This document shows positions 31,601 through 37,200 of a DNA stretch of 64,000 nt, piece after piece. The notes under the pieces were generated by a model. That model was not told the origin of the DNA. It was given only the letters and a program-made list of their open reading frames with translations, and did not search any database. The position numbers and the translations under genes were made by a program. Origin of the DNA: Alitta virens (Eukaryota; Annelida; Polychaeta; Phyllodocida; Nereididae); assembly GCA_932294295.1 (NCBI GenBank), contig OW028574.1, forward strand, positions 10,488,215 to 10,552,214, read 5' to 3'. Position 1 is the stretch's first letter; every line of letters starts with the position of its first letter.

Positions 31601-34057
31601 TGATAATGTATACCTTTAACATTTTATACCATGTATATATGGAAATAGTGAGTAGAAGTAGACTTAGTACACTTTTTTATCTGTTATTTTTGACAAATGT
31701 ATCATGTATGATATTACTGTGTCAATAAAAGCATATATATATATGTATGAGCAGGTGCTAACCGGCAGATGGTAATGCACATATTATATAGAAAATGTAA
31801 TATTCTTTTGCAAAAAAGATTGAGTCTCATGTAAAAAAATTGTTTTAGTTCAGTTCACAAAACCAAGCAAGAGGGTTTGTTGCCTCATAGCAGTGAGAAA
31901 GCTAAATGTCAGCAAGAATATCCAATCCTATTTTAATGGTCATGATTACAGATCTTTTGATGCATAATCAAGTTACCAAAATTAACCCAATTTAGAGTGA
32001 GACTCAACACAATTTTTTTTTTTCATAGACGGCCAAAGCTCTACCAGGTGGCCAAAGATACCCCAGTTAGCAGTATCTGGCTTGTTGGTAGAGAAAAGGA
32101 TTCCAATACTTTCACACTTCTGAGTACAACATTGCATACACATTATAACAATCTAATTATGCTTTATAGAAAGTGGTTAATAGACCACTATGATTTTTGT
32201 CCCTAACCTGTAAAAGGTGCAAGTCCTGGAAGAGACTAGGTTGGCCTTGATCTGGTCACTATTCATGCCTTGCATTCCAGACGTGTTCCTGTCTAAGGTG
32301 AAGCCATTGACAAGCCGGGAAAATGCATTGCAACATGGTTCACATAGTTCTTCCTTTTCTAGTACTTCATTTGTGCAAAAGCTGAAATGAATGAAGAGTC
32401 ATTAAATTGGTGGTGCCTTGTAGTTAATGTCTGTGCTGGTGCAGGTCAAAGAGCCATTACAAGTGGTATAAGGGTGTAACATGAGATTGATTCCAACCCC
32501 TGTCATCTCATCACGTCTACCTATGGCAGCTAGTCAGTCATATAAGTGGCTTAATTTTAAACCAGTATTACTGAGACAGTATAATGTTCAATTTCTTACA
32601 ATAAGCATAAATACTGGAGGGTCAGCACAGTGGACTTAGGGCCTATCCCTAGGTTTTCACGTCCGAATAATTCATTAAAGAGAGAACATTTAATTAAATA
32701 ATGATAAGATTAGAAGTCAGAACCTTTTCACCGACAAGAGATAACAAGGTGAATTATTGACAAATGAGACAGTGAAATCAAATAATATTACGTAAGTTAA
32801 ATATTATGAAATCTTATAAAAAGTAATTTATTTTTAATTGAATACTTTAACTAATTCAGGAAAGTCAATCTTGTGTGTTACATAAAATATTCTTGTCTTG
32901 CCTTACTGCATTGGAGTTATGGAGAATTGAACAGTAAAAAAATTTAAGCTGCAAAAAATGACTCCTAAGTTTGCTTGTATAGTCAAGGTATTTACAGAGC
33001 CTCTGTAAGGCATTCATCTGTTGAGCAGGTTTTTTTACTGACGAATGACCCATGGTTATTAAAGTTTAATACATTTTCTCGGCTAATGCAGATGGGCTAA
33101 AATTTTGAGGAGTTAGTTTTCATTAGGTTTTCATTTCATCATCGTATTGCTTGTTGAAAGGCTTGTTCAGATGTGCGTTTGATAAATGATGCGTAACTGT
33201 GAGGACAATGATGCTCATCAGCATAGTTGTAGACATGAGATACTTTGCAAATCCTACAAGAAGTCACTAATAAACACTTTAAAGAGACGGGGTCCCATTA
33301 GTGACCCTTGGGGCACACCAGTTTTGAGGTTAAGTCATCCCTTCTAATGTTTCTTTATTTAACAATCCAAAGTAACATGAATTGTGTGCTAAATAAACTA
33401 AATAGAGTATTTTCATTGAGCTGTCCTGAATTCAGCTGGACTTAAGTCTTTCATCTCTTCTTATTCCTCGTTTTGCTTTCCAGACATAGTACATCATAAC
33501 TAACTGATTCTTTAAATAAAAAAATTCTCAGGGAAAAAGCGGAAATCAGTTGAATGATAAGATGTCAAATATACATTAAAATGCACTAAAAAAATACTGC
33601 TGCTAGGATAAACTTTGCTTCAGCCAATCACAATCAAGGGTGGGGAACTTTATCAGCCATAAGAATTGCAGTATTGTCATAGCCACCTGGTGGAAATATA
33701 GCAAATCATCCGTGAAAATCCATAATTGAATATTAACATCACAGAAGATTCTCAATATGGGCAACAGGTCTTGTGGGCCTGGATAAATAAGGAAACTTAG
33801 GGCAGATTTTATTTATTTGCTTAATTCTTTATGTTTTATAGTCTATATATTGTATGAACTATTTTAATCAATTATAATTTTGTTTTATTTTATACACCAT
33901 AATAAAGTGTGTGAATAAACATTAAAAAAAAAGACTAATCTAATAGAATACCGATGTAAATACCAAAATTCTAAAATACGTTTACTTACTTGGCCAAGGT
34001 CGGTGTCCAGTAGGTTGTGGTGATCACCACAAGGAAGACCCAGAGTTTTGGCGCCAT
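1220..34057 (-). CDS. Giant secreted EMI/VWD/discoidin-like/PAQ-repeat protein (59 exons, 3' end outside window)
   Basis: Exons were joined by GT/AG sites and reading phase. Every junction keeps one open frame from the ATG at 34057 to the last visible exon (1220-1274), about 16.0 kb of coding sequence or 5,300 residues. The order is signal peptide, EMI, EGF, TB-like, three VWD-C8-TIL assemblies, LDLa, Thr linker, an unidentified 152-residue domain, then eight discoidin-like modules separated by Thr/Ala-rich or Pro-Ala-Gln exons. The VWD-C8-TIL plus discoidin plan is known from hemolectin/hemocytin, and EMI-VWD-TIL-LDLa from SCO-spondin. I infer a disulfide-linked, secreted, gel-forming or adhesive protein. 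The large PAQ arrays do not belong to either reference family as I know them. The third exon of module 8 is not in the window, so the gene continues beyond position 1. Exon edges are hand-derived and could be off by a few bases. Confidence 0.85.
1691..2382. other. Intron between PAQ copy 4 and module 8
   Basis: AT-rich intron of about 690 bp. I see nothing in it beyond the splice borders. Confidence 0.5.
2383..3975 (-). CDS. Exon 57: (Pro-Ala-Gln)n repeat exon, copy 4
   Basis: A 1593-nt exon (531 codons, phase 1-1). It opens EEPRTTPGQQQPAQPAQ and ends PSQPGQTTPGPEE. This is the most varied copy, with many Pro-Pro-Gln, Pro-Gly-Gln and Ser-containing triplets, as expected of an older array. 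The correct frame contains no Met and is bounded by a CCAG acceptor and a GTATCT donor. The long open frames reading NQLSL (minus) and AELVV (plus) are shadows of the 9-bp unit. Confidence 0.8.
4200..4840 (+). mobile_element. 3' end of a non-LTR retrotransposon (LINE), antisense in intron
   Basis: Plus-strand translation gives the typical end of a LINE polyprotein: EKGRHETP, then VPLKERICENC, then NNNEVEDEF, matching the known GRH..P...R.C..C....VEDE pattern. It continues EFDNYTPTEKFQAIMSSKE. The 3' UTR ends TGACAAATGTATC...TGTCAATAAAA followed by a TATATA tract at 4815-4832. Stops and missing residues show it is dead. It lies opposite to the host gene in the intron between PAQ copy 4 and module 7 (3976-5164). 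Confidence 0.7.
5165..5735 (-). CDS. Exons 54-56: discoidin-like module 7
   Basis: Exons 5488-5735 (248 nt), 5334-5388 (55 nt) and 5165-5251 (87 nt). Segments: ECNEPMVQGSTGVLRPKQNY, DYVRITKFRLRVNEICSNGK, NYDFDHPYARSVYCS, LTCQHCAAPDKISALIEGCC. The second exon has its Cys shifted (RSVYC instead of RSCYV). For the third exon only the upstream acceptor (TTGTAG) keeps the phase. A CAG ten bases further in would break the frame. Confidence 0.8.
5736..6344. other. Intron between module 7 and PAQ copy 3
   Basis: No gene or repeat is recognised. The short open frames on both strands have no coding character. The acceptor for module 7's first exon is the CTCTGCA word at 5733-5740 (read in reverse). 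Confidence 0.5.
6345..7898 (-). CDS. Exon 53: (Pro-Ala-Gln)n repeat exon, copy 3
   Basis: A 1554-nt exon (518 codons, phase 1-1) opens EESGIITTPGPAQPGQPAH and closes PSQPGGPTQE. The body is Pro-Ala-Gln with a few Pro-Val-Gln, Pro-Pro-Gln and Ser substitutions. It is shorter than copy 2 although the flanking introns are nearly identical. Array length therefore changes faster than the surrounding sequence. Confidence 0.85.
7988..8557 (-). CDS. Exons 50-52: discoidin-like module 6
   Basis: Exons 8310-8557 (248 nt), 8156-8210 (55 nt) and 7988-8074 (87 nt). The protein is the same as module 5 except for isolated residues: Thr for Asn in the second exon, and an Ala-Glu-Arg start and Leu-Val-Gly near the end of the third exon. 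It is bounded by PAQ copies 2 and 3. Near-identity in coding and intronic bases points to a young duplication or gene conversion. Confidence 0.85.
9715..10112. other. 398-bp segment present in only one duplicate copy
   Basis: The left copy reads GGTAGCA, about 398 bp, then AAATGACATTGG. The right copy joins the same two sides directly near 14266. The extra segment is AT-rich, has no ORF, and shows no clear terminal repeats or target duplication. It may be a deletion in the right copy rather than an insertion. Confidence 0.7.
10553..12448 (-). CDS. Exon 49: (Pro-Ala-Gln)n repeat exon, copy 2
   Basis: The longest array: 1896 nt, 632 codons, phase 1-1. It opens DESGIITTPGPAQPGQPAQ and closes PSQPGGPIQE. 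Apart from these ends it is nearly pure Pro-Ala-Gln with some Pro-Pro-Gln and Pro-Val-Gln. No frameshift or stop interrupts the reading frame. The Asp-Glu-Ser-Gly-Ile-Ile-Thr-Thr-Pro start is shared with copy 3 except for the first residue. Confidence 0.85.
12536..13105 (-). CDS. Exons 46-48: discoidin-like module 5
   Basis: Exons 12858-13105 (248 nt), 12704-12758 (55 nt) and 12536-12622 (87 nt). Segments: ECNEPMVQGSSGVLQPKEDY, DYIRITKFRLRVNHICADGR, SFNSPDTRSCYVA, MTCQYCSTPDKVSLLLEGCC. It is almost identical in DNA, introns included, to module 6, as part of the same tandem duplication. The ending V-S-L-L-L-E-G-C is the closest of all to the L-R-x-E-L-x-G-C end of F5/8C domains. Confidence 0.85.
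13106..14649. other. Intron between PAQ copy 1 and module 5
   Basis: This is the right-hand copy of the duplicated intron (compare 8558-10552). A plus-strand frame at 14176-14391 (GDILEGMQDFRLSSNPGGEV) reads through a stretch that is conserved in both copies but interrupted by the 398-bp indel in the left one. There is no sign that it is translated. Confidence 0.5.
14650..16479 (-). CDS. Exon 45: (Pro-Ala-Gln)n repeat exon, copy 1
   Basis: A single 1830-nt exon (610 codons, phase 1-1) is built of a 9-bp DNA unit encoding Pro-Ala-Gln, about 200 times. It opens EPTRPTTPRPAGPAQPAQ and ends PSQPGGPTQE. There are sporadic Ser, Pro, Glu or Asn substitutions. Thr and Ser are rare inside the array, so it is unlike an O-glycosylated mucin region. 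It should form an extended, probably polyproline-II-like rod with Gln on a regular face. Larger internal blocks of several hundred bp are repeated (near 15.2-15.8 kb versus 15.8-16.3 kb), a sign of unequal exchange. Confidence 0.85.
16716..17277 (-). CDS. Exons 42-44: discoidin-like module 4
   Basis: Exons 17030-17277 (248 nt), 16891-16945 (55 nt) and 16716-16802 (87 nt), the canonical sizes. Segments: DCNEPMIESQSGMLQPREGY, IRITAFFLRVREICNDGRPL, NNYVFYQPETRSIAVA, MSCQYCSEPDEIDVLIKGC. The Cys seen in the second exon of modules 5, 6 and 8 (RSCYVA or RSCHVA) is Ile here, so one disulfide of those copies may be absent. Confidence 0.8.
17278..17705. other. Intron between Thr/Ala exon and module 4
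   Basis: About 430 bp of AT-rich intron. No feature is seen. Confidence 0.5.
17706..18863 (-). CDS. Exon 41: Thr/Ala-rich mucin-like repeat exon
   Basis: A single 1158-nt exon (386 codons, phase 1-1) reads, on the minus strand, as runs of Thr-Ala-Thr/Thr-Thr-Ala with occasional Ser, Pro and Gly. It opens RRPTTPISTVSTPST and closes ARGGPGTE. The Thr density suggests dense O-glycosylation of a mucin type. The plus-strand VAVV and CCCC frames of this stretch are shadows of the repeat. The exon lies between modules 3 and 4. Its flanks (TTP near the start, GGPxxE at the end) match the PAQ exons, suggesting a common linker ancestor. Confidence 0.8.
18995..19734 (-). CDS. Exons 38-40: discoidin-like module 3
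   Basis: Exons 19493-19734 (242 nt), 19303-19357 (55 nt) and 18995-19084 (90 nt). Segments: DCQEPMIDGSSGELTPDEAV, IRITEFLLRVTDICQDGQPL, SVTFSAPGTQRVSIE, LTCEYCSPPEKVCVLIRGC. It has the module's standard cysteine set plus one in the last strand. The Thr/Ala mucin exon follows. Confidence 0.75.
19735..20235. other. Intron between modules 2 and 3
   Basis: Apart from the 95-bp MITE, a moderately GC-rich segment at about 19808-20010 has an open minus-strand frame (66 codons). I could not match it to the repeated module, and it has no in-phase splice pair. The phase logic lets module 2 join module 3 directly, so I treat this as intronic, possibly an older repeat. Confidence 0.5.
20013..20107. mobile_element. 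95-bp MITE with CACTCTAAG ends
   Basis: Perfect 9-bp inverted ends CACTCTAAG (20013-20021) and CTTAGAGTG (20099-20107) bound a short AT-rich body. The flanks CAATTGTT and CAATTTTG match in 6 of 8 positions, the first five exactly, consistent with an eroded 8-bp or 5-bp target duplication. It lies in the intron between modules 2 and 3. The ends resemble those of the large element at 54164-56488. Confidence 0.55.
20236..21191 (-). CDS. Exons 36-37: discoidin-like module 2 (second and third exons fused)
   Basis: Exons 20953-21191 (239 nt) and 20236-20383 (148 nt). Segments: DCAEPLVTSVFKS, ITEFKVRVCDICSDGGPLAV, HVYFTGAG, LQCQGGCAP and VEIRLKGC. The 148-nt exon covers what is split into 55- and 87-nt exons in other modules, so this copy lacks one intron. 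It joins module 3 directly with no linker exon between them. Confidence 0.7.
20384..20952. other. Intron inside module 2
   Basis: About 570 bp of AT-rich intron between the first and the fused exon of module 2. Nothing is recognised. Confidence 0.5.
21306..21347 (-). CDS. Exon 35: 14-residue linker
   Basis: The 42-nt phase 1-1 exon encodes TTPQPLCTFLPPE and boundary residues, between modules 1 and 2. It occupies the place taken by the long repeat exons further downstream, so it may show what an unexpanded linker looks like. The acceptor is TTTCAG and the donor GTAAAT. Confidence 0.6.
21348..22017. other. Intron after module 1
   Basis: AT-rich intron with no supported coding or RNA gene. A stretch near 21641 (CTGCCTATGGTAGCTGGTCA) resembles one near 32514 (CTACCTATGGCAGCTAGTCA), so it may be a dispersed repeat remnant. 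Confidence 0.4.
22018..22660 (-). CDS. Exons 32-34: discoidin-like module 1
   Basis: Exons 22410-22660 (251 nt), 22269-22323 (55 nt) and 22018-22113 (96 nt). Key segments: DCRDVLIDGTSGTFVPEEAG, ITEFLLRVDDICGDGG, SVVFNAPGV, ITITLQCASC and a closing FAVLLLGC. The start (C-x-x-x-ML/VI-x-G-x-x-G) and the end (hydrophobic strand then G-C) mirror F5/8C domains. This is the most divergent copy, with extra residues in the first and third exons. A 14-residue linker exon follows. Confidence 0.7.
22751..23206 (-). CDS. Exon 31: unidentified 152-residue domain
   Basis: One large exon of 456 nt, phase 1-1, encodes about 152 residues with cysteines near the start (FECPDG), in the middle (SCVYCDSTSD) and at the end (GCSISVKDICVYEC). 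It has alternating hydrophobic stretches such as MRVTFKVKGHTTVMFRYM and KSIITFFSVV, which look like beta strands, with DICVYE near the C-terminus. That pattern suggests a jelly-roll or CBM-like beta sandwich. I do not recognise the family. It occurs once, between the Thr linker and the first discoidin-like module. Confidence 0.7.
23302..23385 (-). CDS. Exon 30: short Thr/Pro linker with cysteines
   Basis: The 84-nt, phase 1-1 exon encodes 28 residues, mostly Thr with Pro and three Cys (TTCSTTTTPCHTTTTC and onward). It is a likely O-glycosylated hinge between LDLa and the next domain. It has the same phase class as the giant linker exons downstream. Confidence 0.75.
23528..23688 (-). CDS. Exon 29: LDL-receptor class A domain
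   Basis: The 161-nt exon carries CKNGEWDCSEADCGCADDEL followed by the LDLa core: CNTTSGYICIKPEMICDDQI and then DCPSGIDEIGC. The six cysteines and the acidic C-D-x-x-x-D-C-x-x-G-x-D-E motif that binds calcium are present, with Ile in place of Ser in the usual 'SDE'. LDLa repeats occur after the VWD/TIL region in SCO-spondin. Here there is one copy. Confidence 0.8.
23779..25492 (-). CDS. Exons 22-28: third VWD-C8-TIL assembly
   Basis: Exons: 25277-25492, 25045-25179, 24742-24947, 24521-24654, 24256-24365, 24019-24168, 23779-23872. VWD3 opens CWTSGDPHYRSFDGTHFSFM (the G-D-P-H motif of D domains) and ends VRGLCGNWNGATSDD. C8 runs through STCRVLLEGPLFAEC to the next exon's CDLGGDCECVC and ends near QLGCPVPW. 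TIL3 starts MCPFGMSYQPCGPVCEPTC and holds GCFCPPGTYL, then DECLDIEECPCKHGEVFYEP. The arrangement equals VWF D3-C8-TIL. No premature stop or lost splice site is visible. Confidence 0.85.
25583..26114 (-). CDS. Exons 19-21: extra TIL/VWC-like Cys segment before VWD3
   Basis: Exons 25919-26114, 25723-25817 and 25583-25632 encode a Cys-rich bridge. It contains TCINGVWVLD, CECPPGKVYRDKFVLC, CGNTCATYLSPYLC and GCYCPDGKVL, followed by DECVDPSQCAC and ICVNSSWELH. These are the hallmarks of TIL plus the short E/VWC-like strand that links TIL to the next VWD domain. The 50-nt exon is unusually small but joins in phase on both sides. Confidence 0.7.
26207..27983 (-). CDS. Exons 12-18: second VWD-C8-TIL assembly
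   Basis: Exons: 27839-27983, 27399-27716, 27132-27311, 26911-26996, 26673-26812, 26436-26566, 26207-26349. VWD2 shows HYKTFDGQSYSYQGTAGCSY and ends at VHGLCGNNDGS. The C8 part contains YARICRYDYCACYQ and closes with a cysteine before the TIL exon. TIL2 begins GYDCTGGKVFKECAGTC and continues GCVCPEGQYENQDGVC. The phases are 2-0-0-0-2-1-0-2, with no frame break. This is the best-conserved D assembly of the three. Confidence 0.85.
28073..29699 (-). CDS. Exons 6-11: first VWD-C8-TIL assembly
   Basis: Exons: 29530-29699, 29293-29413, 28951-29204, 28662-28781, 28404-28569, 28073-28316. VWD1 begins with a YKTFDGVMFAFDGACTYLL-type strand and ends at GMCGNCNQNPLDDL, the usual G-x-C-G-N calcium/disulfide motif. 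The C8 portion (about 95 aa) includes CPSCSDVPDYCCVDD and CMSEMCRLIRDG. TIL1 starts CLPGFIYSERCPSCQPTCG and ends in CPSGYFLHDDQCV. In VWF and gel-forming mucins such units form inter-chain disulfides and assemble multimers. All cysteines expected around the VWD core appear present. Confidence 0.85.
29834..30016 (-). CDS. Exon 5: TB-like (TGF-beta-binding-type) Cys domain
   Basis: A 183-nt phase 1-1 exon encodes about 61 residues. It starts with GYCYMSINCQGR and contains SECCDGMNGVAWG followed by CFPC. The Cys-Cys...G-x-A-W-G...C-x-x-C arrangement resembles TB (8-Cys) domains of fibrillin/LTBP. I count fewer cysteines than the canonical eight, so 'TB-like' is a resemblance call, not a firm assignment. 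Confidence 0.5.
30017..30811. other. Intron between EGF and TB-like exons
   Basis: No gene is seen. The self-complementary word ATTGATATCAAT occurs twice, at 30434-30445 and 30450-30461, making a small cruciform-capable site. The rest is AT-rich intron. Confidence 0.4.
30812..30925 (-). CDS. Exon 4: EGF-like domain
   Basis: One 114-nt exon, phase 1 on both sides, encodes a six-cysteine EGF-like unit: VCDPPCENDAEC, then CQCRPGYERLAC. The spacing C-x3-C-x5-C-x8-C-x1-C-x8-C fits EGF. No calcium-binding consensus (D/N-x-D/N-E/Q) precedes the first cysteine. It sits directly after the EMI domain, an order also seen in other EMI-EGF extracellular proteins. Confidence 0.75.
31012..32381 (-). CDS. 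Exons 2-3: EMI domain
   Basis: Exons are 32208-32381 (174 nt) and 31012-31073 (62 nt). The N-terminal part has paired cysteines (CEPCC), and the domain ends in TVTCCCPGWSGDNC, the Cys-Cys-Pro-Gly-Trp signature that closes EMI domains. EMI domains sit at the N-terminus of emilins, multimerins and SCO-spondin and take part in protein-protein assembly. The first EMI cysteines are less well matched, so the domain is somewhat divergent. The intron between the two exons was enlarged by a LINE 3' end (31081-31745). Confidence 0.7.
31081..31745 (+). mobile_element. 3' end of a related LINE in intron 2
   Basis: The plus-strand frame reads ESLYEDLFKIANVHIENFEQ, then LNKEDKYKTIMKSKEPELLK. This is similar in layout to FDNYTPTEKFQAIMSSKE at 4.5 kb, followed by a stop. 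The 3' tail TTTGACAAATGTATC...GTGTCAATAAAAGC(AT)n at 31687-31745 matches the tails at 4.8 kb and 43.5 kb. It is 5' truncated and antisense to the giant gene, within the intron that splits the EMI domain. Confidence 0.65.
32382..33989. other. Intron 1
   Basis: About 1.6 kb separates the signal-peptide exon from the EMI exon. Apart from the RT fragment at 33118-33324 I see only AT-rich sequence and no further exon with proper sites. Confidence 0.5.
33118..33324 (-). pseudogene. Reverse-transcriptase fragment of a non-LTR element
   Basis: Minus-strand translation gives TGVPQGSLMGPRLFKVFIS, the RT motif B of LINEs (G-V-P-Q-G-S-x-x-G-P). It is followed after a stop and a frame change by NYADEHHC, a degraded form of the Y-A-D-D catalytic motif. 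Only about 65 codons remain. It sits in intron 1 of the giant gene in the same orientation. Confidence 0.6.
33990..34057 (-). CDS. Exon 1: signal peptide
   Basis: The exon encodes MAPKLWVFLVVITTTYWTPT and then Leu-Ala, 22 codons plus two bases. It has a Lys after the start, a hydrophobic core (LWVFLVVI) and a small-residue stretch, so it is a classical secretion signal. The exon ends at a GTAAGT donor. It is the only upstream ATG with a Kozak-like context (GCCATGG) that joins in phase to the EMI exon. The product should enter the secretory pathway. Confidence 0.8.
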
Positions 34058-34179
34058 GGCGCACAAGCTTTTTTTGCTACAGTAGTAGAAGTCCAGGTCA
34101 ATTTCAGATCTTCTTCAGCTCAAACAAATTAAAGCGATTGGGTAGATATCTCAAGCTTGAAGATCGAGATCCGAGACTA

Positions 34180-34225
34180 CCGCAAGTCTGATGAAGCCCA
34201 AACCTATCGTCTTTTATACCTCGTT
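34180..34225 (-). promoter_or_regulatory. TATA box and initiator of the giant gene
   Basis: On the minus strand GGTATAAAAG (TATAAAA at 34218-34212) is followed about 25-30 bases downstream by TCATCAGACT, a good Inr match near 34190. This predicts a 5' UTR of about 130 nt ending in a strong start context (GCGCCATGG) at 34057. TATA-driven promoters are common in highly expressed, tissue-restricted secretory genes. The assignment is by spacing and consensus only. Confidence 0.6.
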
Positions 34226-37200
34226 TTCCTTCAATAAGCTAATAGGTTGTCTTGATTAATGAATTAATTTACACACCAGATGTTGTTGCTTGCAACAAAG
34301 GTAATTATTAAACCTGACATCCGAACAGTCGTAAACTGTACACTCCCTATTTGAAGGTTAAGTGGCAAACATTTAGCTTGTCTGTGGGCACAAAGCTGGT
34401 TGACAATTTATACACCCTTATATTCTCACTGAATAGTTTTAAATGACAGTATTTACGTAAAATATCTTACAAAATGCAAATGTCAGTATTTACTCTTATT
34501 GATTTTACATTCCTCAACAAGGCAATTAGTTACCCAGCTGCCCACGTATGCCCGGCATGATCTGCAGTATGTTGCACAACAGATGTGTGCCAGCATCCCA
34601 CAAACACACCATCACACAAAGACACCATCACACACCCTAACTGGTATTCATAGAGCAATACTGGTGGTACTGAATTTAATTTTGAATAAACTTTATTTCT
34701 TTTCTGTGGATTGCCTTGAACAGTCTCAAACATAGGTATATGCAATTTCAGCTCTCCACACATATTAGTACTTGTAGAGTTGGAACACTGGATTTGAATT
34801 TTAAAGTCAGACAGAAGTACAGACAGACTCGTCATTGTGAAAGTCCTCATGCAGTATTGGGTAAACATTTGACCACCAATATTGACCAGTAAGTTCGTAT
34901 CACATTTCTATAACCTCTTTCCAGAATACCTTCTTACAACTACATTGGAATAAGCTGATAAATAAAACAGCAAAACTGGCTAATATTTTGCCCATTATGA
35001 CCATGCAAGCAGGTATACTTTTTGAAAAAATCTTGAAACTTTGTTGCTATTCCGAGGTTTGACTCACATAATATATTATTTAATATCTTATTGGCTAAAA
35101 GAAATATGTCAAAATTTTGCCTATGAATAAAGTTAGCATTATTTTCAACAAAATTATAAAAACTTTCATGACAACTTTTGAAGAGTAGGAATCTTGAAGT
35201 TTTGGTTATGGTTGATATGAATTAGCTCCTAACATGAATGAACTAAAGAAGCATTGGACACTTGGAGACATCAAAGGTTCAGACTGCATTTTGCTACCAC
35301 CCAAATGGCCAATTAATGATGTTGTGATATGACCCAAGTTTTATACCTCTCCCTCACTGGTTCCACTGGGAAACAAAGGGGAGGGGTGTAAAATATATTC
35401 ATATAGACCAAAATGCATATATTCACTCTATTCCCAGTATAACCCTGAATATCTGGGATAATATAATTTAATTTTTAAAAAGTTGGGAGCTTCATATTGT
35501 ATACGTTGACATACTGATATCTACTATTTGAATATTTAATCAATATTCACAGAATAGAAAACCTAGGTATCACAAGCGACTCTGTGACATGCGTGGGGAA
35601 ATGGGCATTGTTGCAGTTAATAATTAACATAAAAACGCAGGTTATTGCATAGTTTCCCTGAATATCAATCCTGTTGCTGTCCTCCCTGTTACCATAATGG
35701 CTGACATAACAGTGGCCAACCAATTTAAATATAAAGATGAAACATGATTGTTGTAATGTTACAACAGAAATGTATGAAATGAATACTCAGTAAAGGGAAA
35801 AATTCAGATAAGATCTTCGGCCTTAGATTGTGGCCATGGCAAGCCTCTTTGCCTGAAAGAGAGAAGGCATCAGGGCAAATATAATAGACGGGCCACCAAA
35901 AGCATTAGCAAGGCAGGGTGACAAACGGGGTATTGGACAATTTATGGTCAGCCTATGGTTTGTCTTAGTCCAGCTGAATTCTGTGAACTTCTGAGGCAAT
36001 TTGTGACAATGTGAGTAATATGGTGGTCTTTAGGTCCCACTTGTGTGCATCTGTACTTAAGTCAGGACCAATATTTTCTGTGAGGCATTAACTAGAGAGA
36101 CCGCTTATGGATTGTTGAGTTTTTCTTGAAGCCTGAAACGCTAAACATTATATGATTTTGACATGTTATGACCGTATGCATGTTACAAATGGATTAATAA
36201 TAAATATATATAAAGGGCAATGCAGGCCCTGTTGTAGACTTACGCTTTTAGTCTATTAAGACTTAGATTCAGTTAATTTCACACAAATTTCACAGGGTAG
36301 GCAAAACAATTCTGGCAGAGCTTAAATTTCAGCATGGAGTGCAAAGGAGACTCCTCTATGGAAATTGCATTTCCGCTATTGAGGAGCCACCTATGCAACA
36401 ATAATTAATAAACATTTCTTGTAGGATAGTAATGGCAAACACACAGAATCAACCACTCTCAATATAGCAATGCATACAGATAAAAGTGAAGACTGTGCAA
36501 AACTGTGAGGTTTGTTTGTTAGAAATTGCAGACTGACTTTGTCTGATCACTCTGATCCAATAACATACTTGGGCTTAACTGAAATAGTAAGAATAGTTGC
36601 TTTCATGATCATGTTCCCTGTTTGCTGATCAGTTTTAACCAGTAATTTATGCATTGCAATATACGAAATCCATGGTTAGCAGATTTAAATCGATTTTTTA
36701 TAATATTTTTTATTTTACAAGTTTGTTCGGTTGAAAATATGATTTTATATTTACAACTCAAAGCATGATTTATTTGAATACAACTAGATTTTTTAAGTAC
36801 AATTCTTTTTTAAACCAAAGCTGCTCAATAAGTCAAAGTTCTGTTCATTATTAGAGCACAGTTTAGTAAGTATACAAAGGAATGCTGGAAAAATGGGTTA
36901 CAATTGGCTGATGCTAAACAGTACTCAGGCCCTAATTGCATCATTCAAAAAAATCTGATTTAAATTTTTTTTATTTAAAAAAAGATGACTTTTACCAACC
37001 CTGTTGAAATCTAATCCAATATTGAGTTGTTTCCTGCCATGTTTTATTAGAGAGTTTATTGAAGTTTAGCTTTTTTGTGCAATTTGCACATTTATATGTT
37101 CTTCGTTTTCTCAAATGTATCTCGGTATACTTTTTGCAGTTCAGCATAGGCAAACACTTATATGTATTAATTTGTCATTCTGTCAGTTAAAGCTAATATT

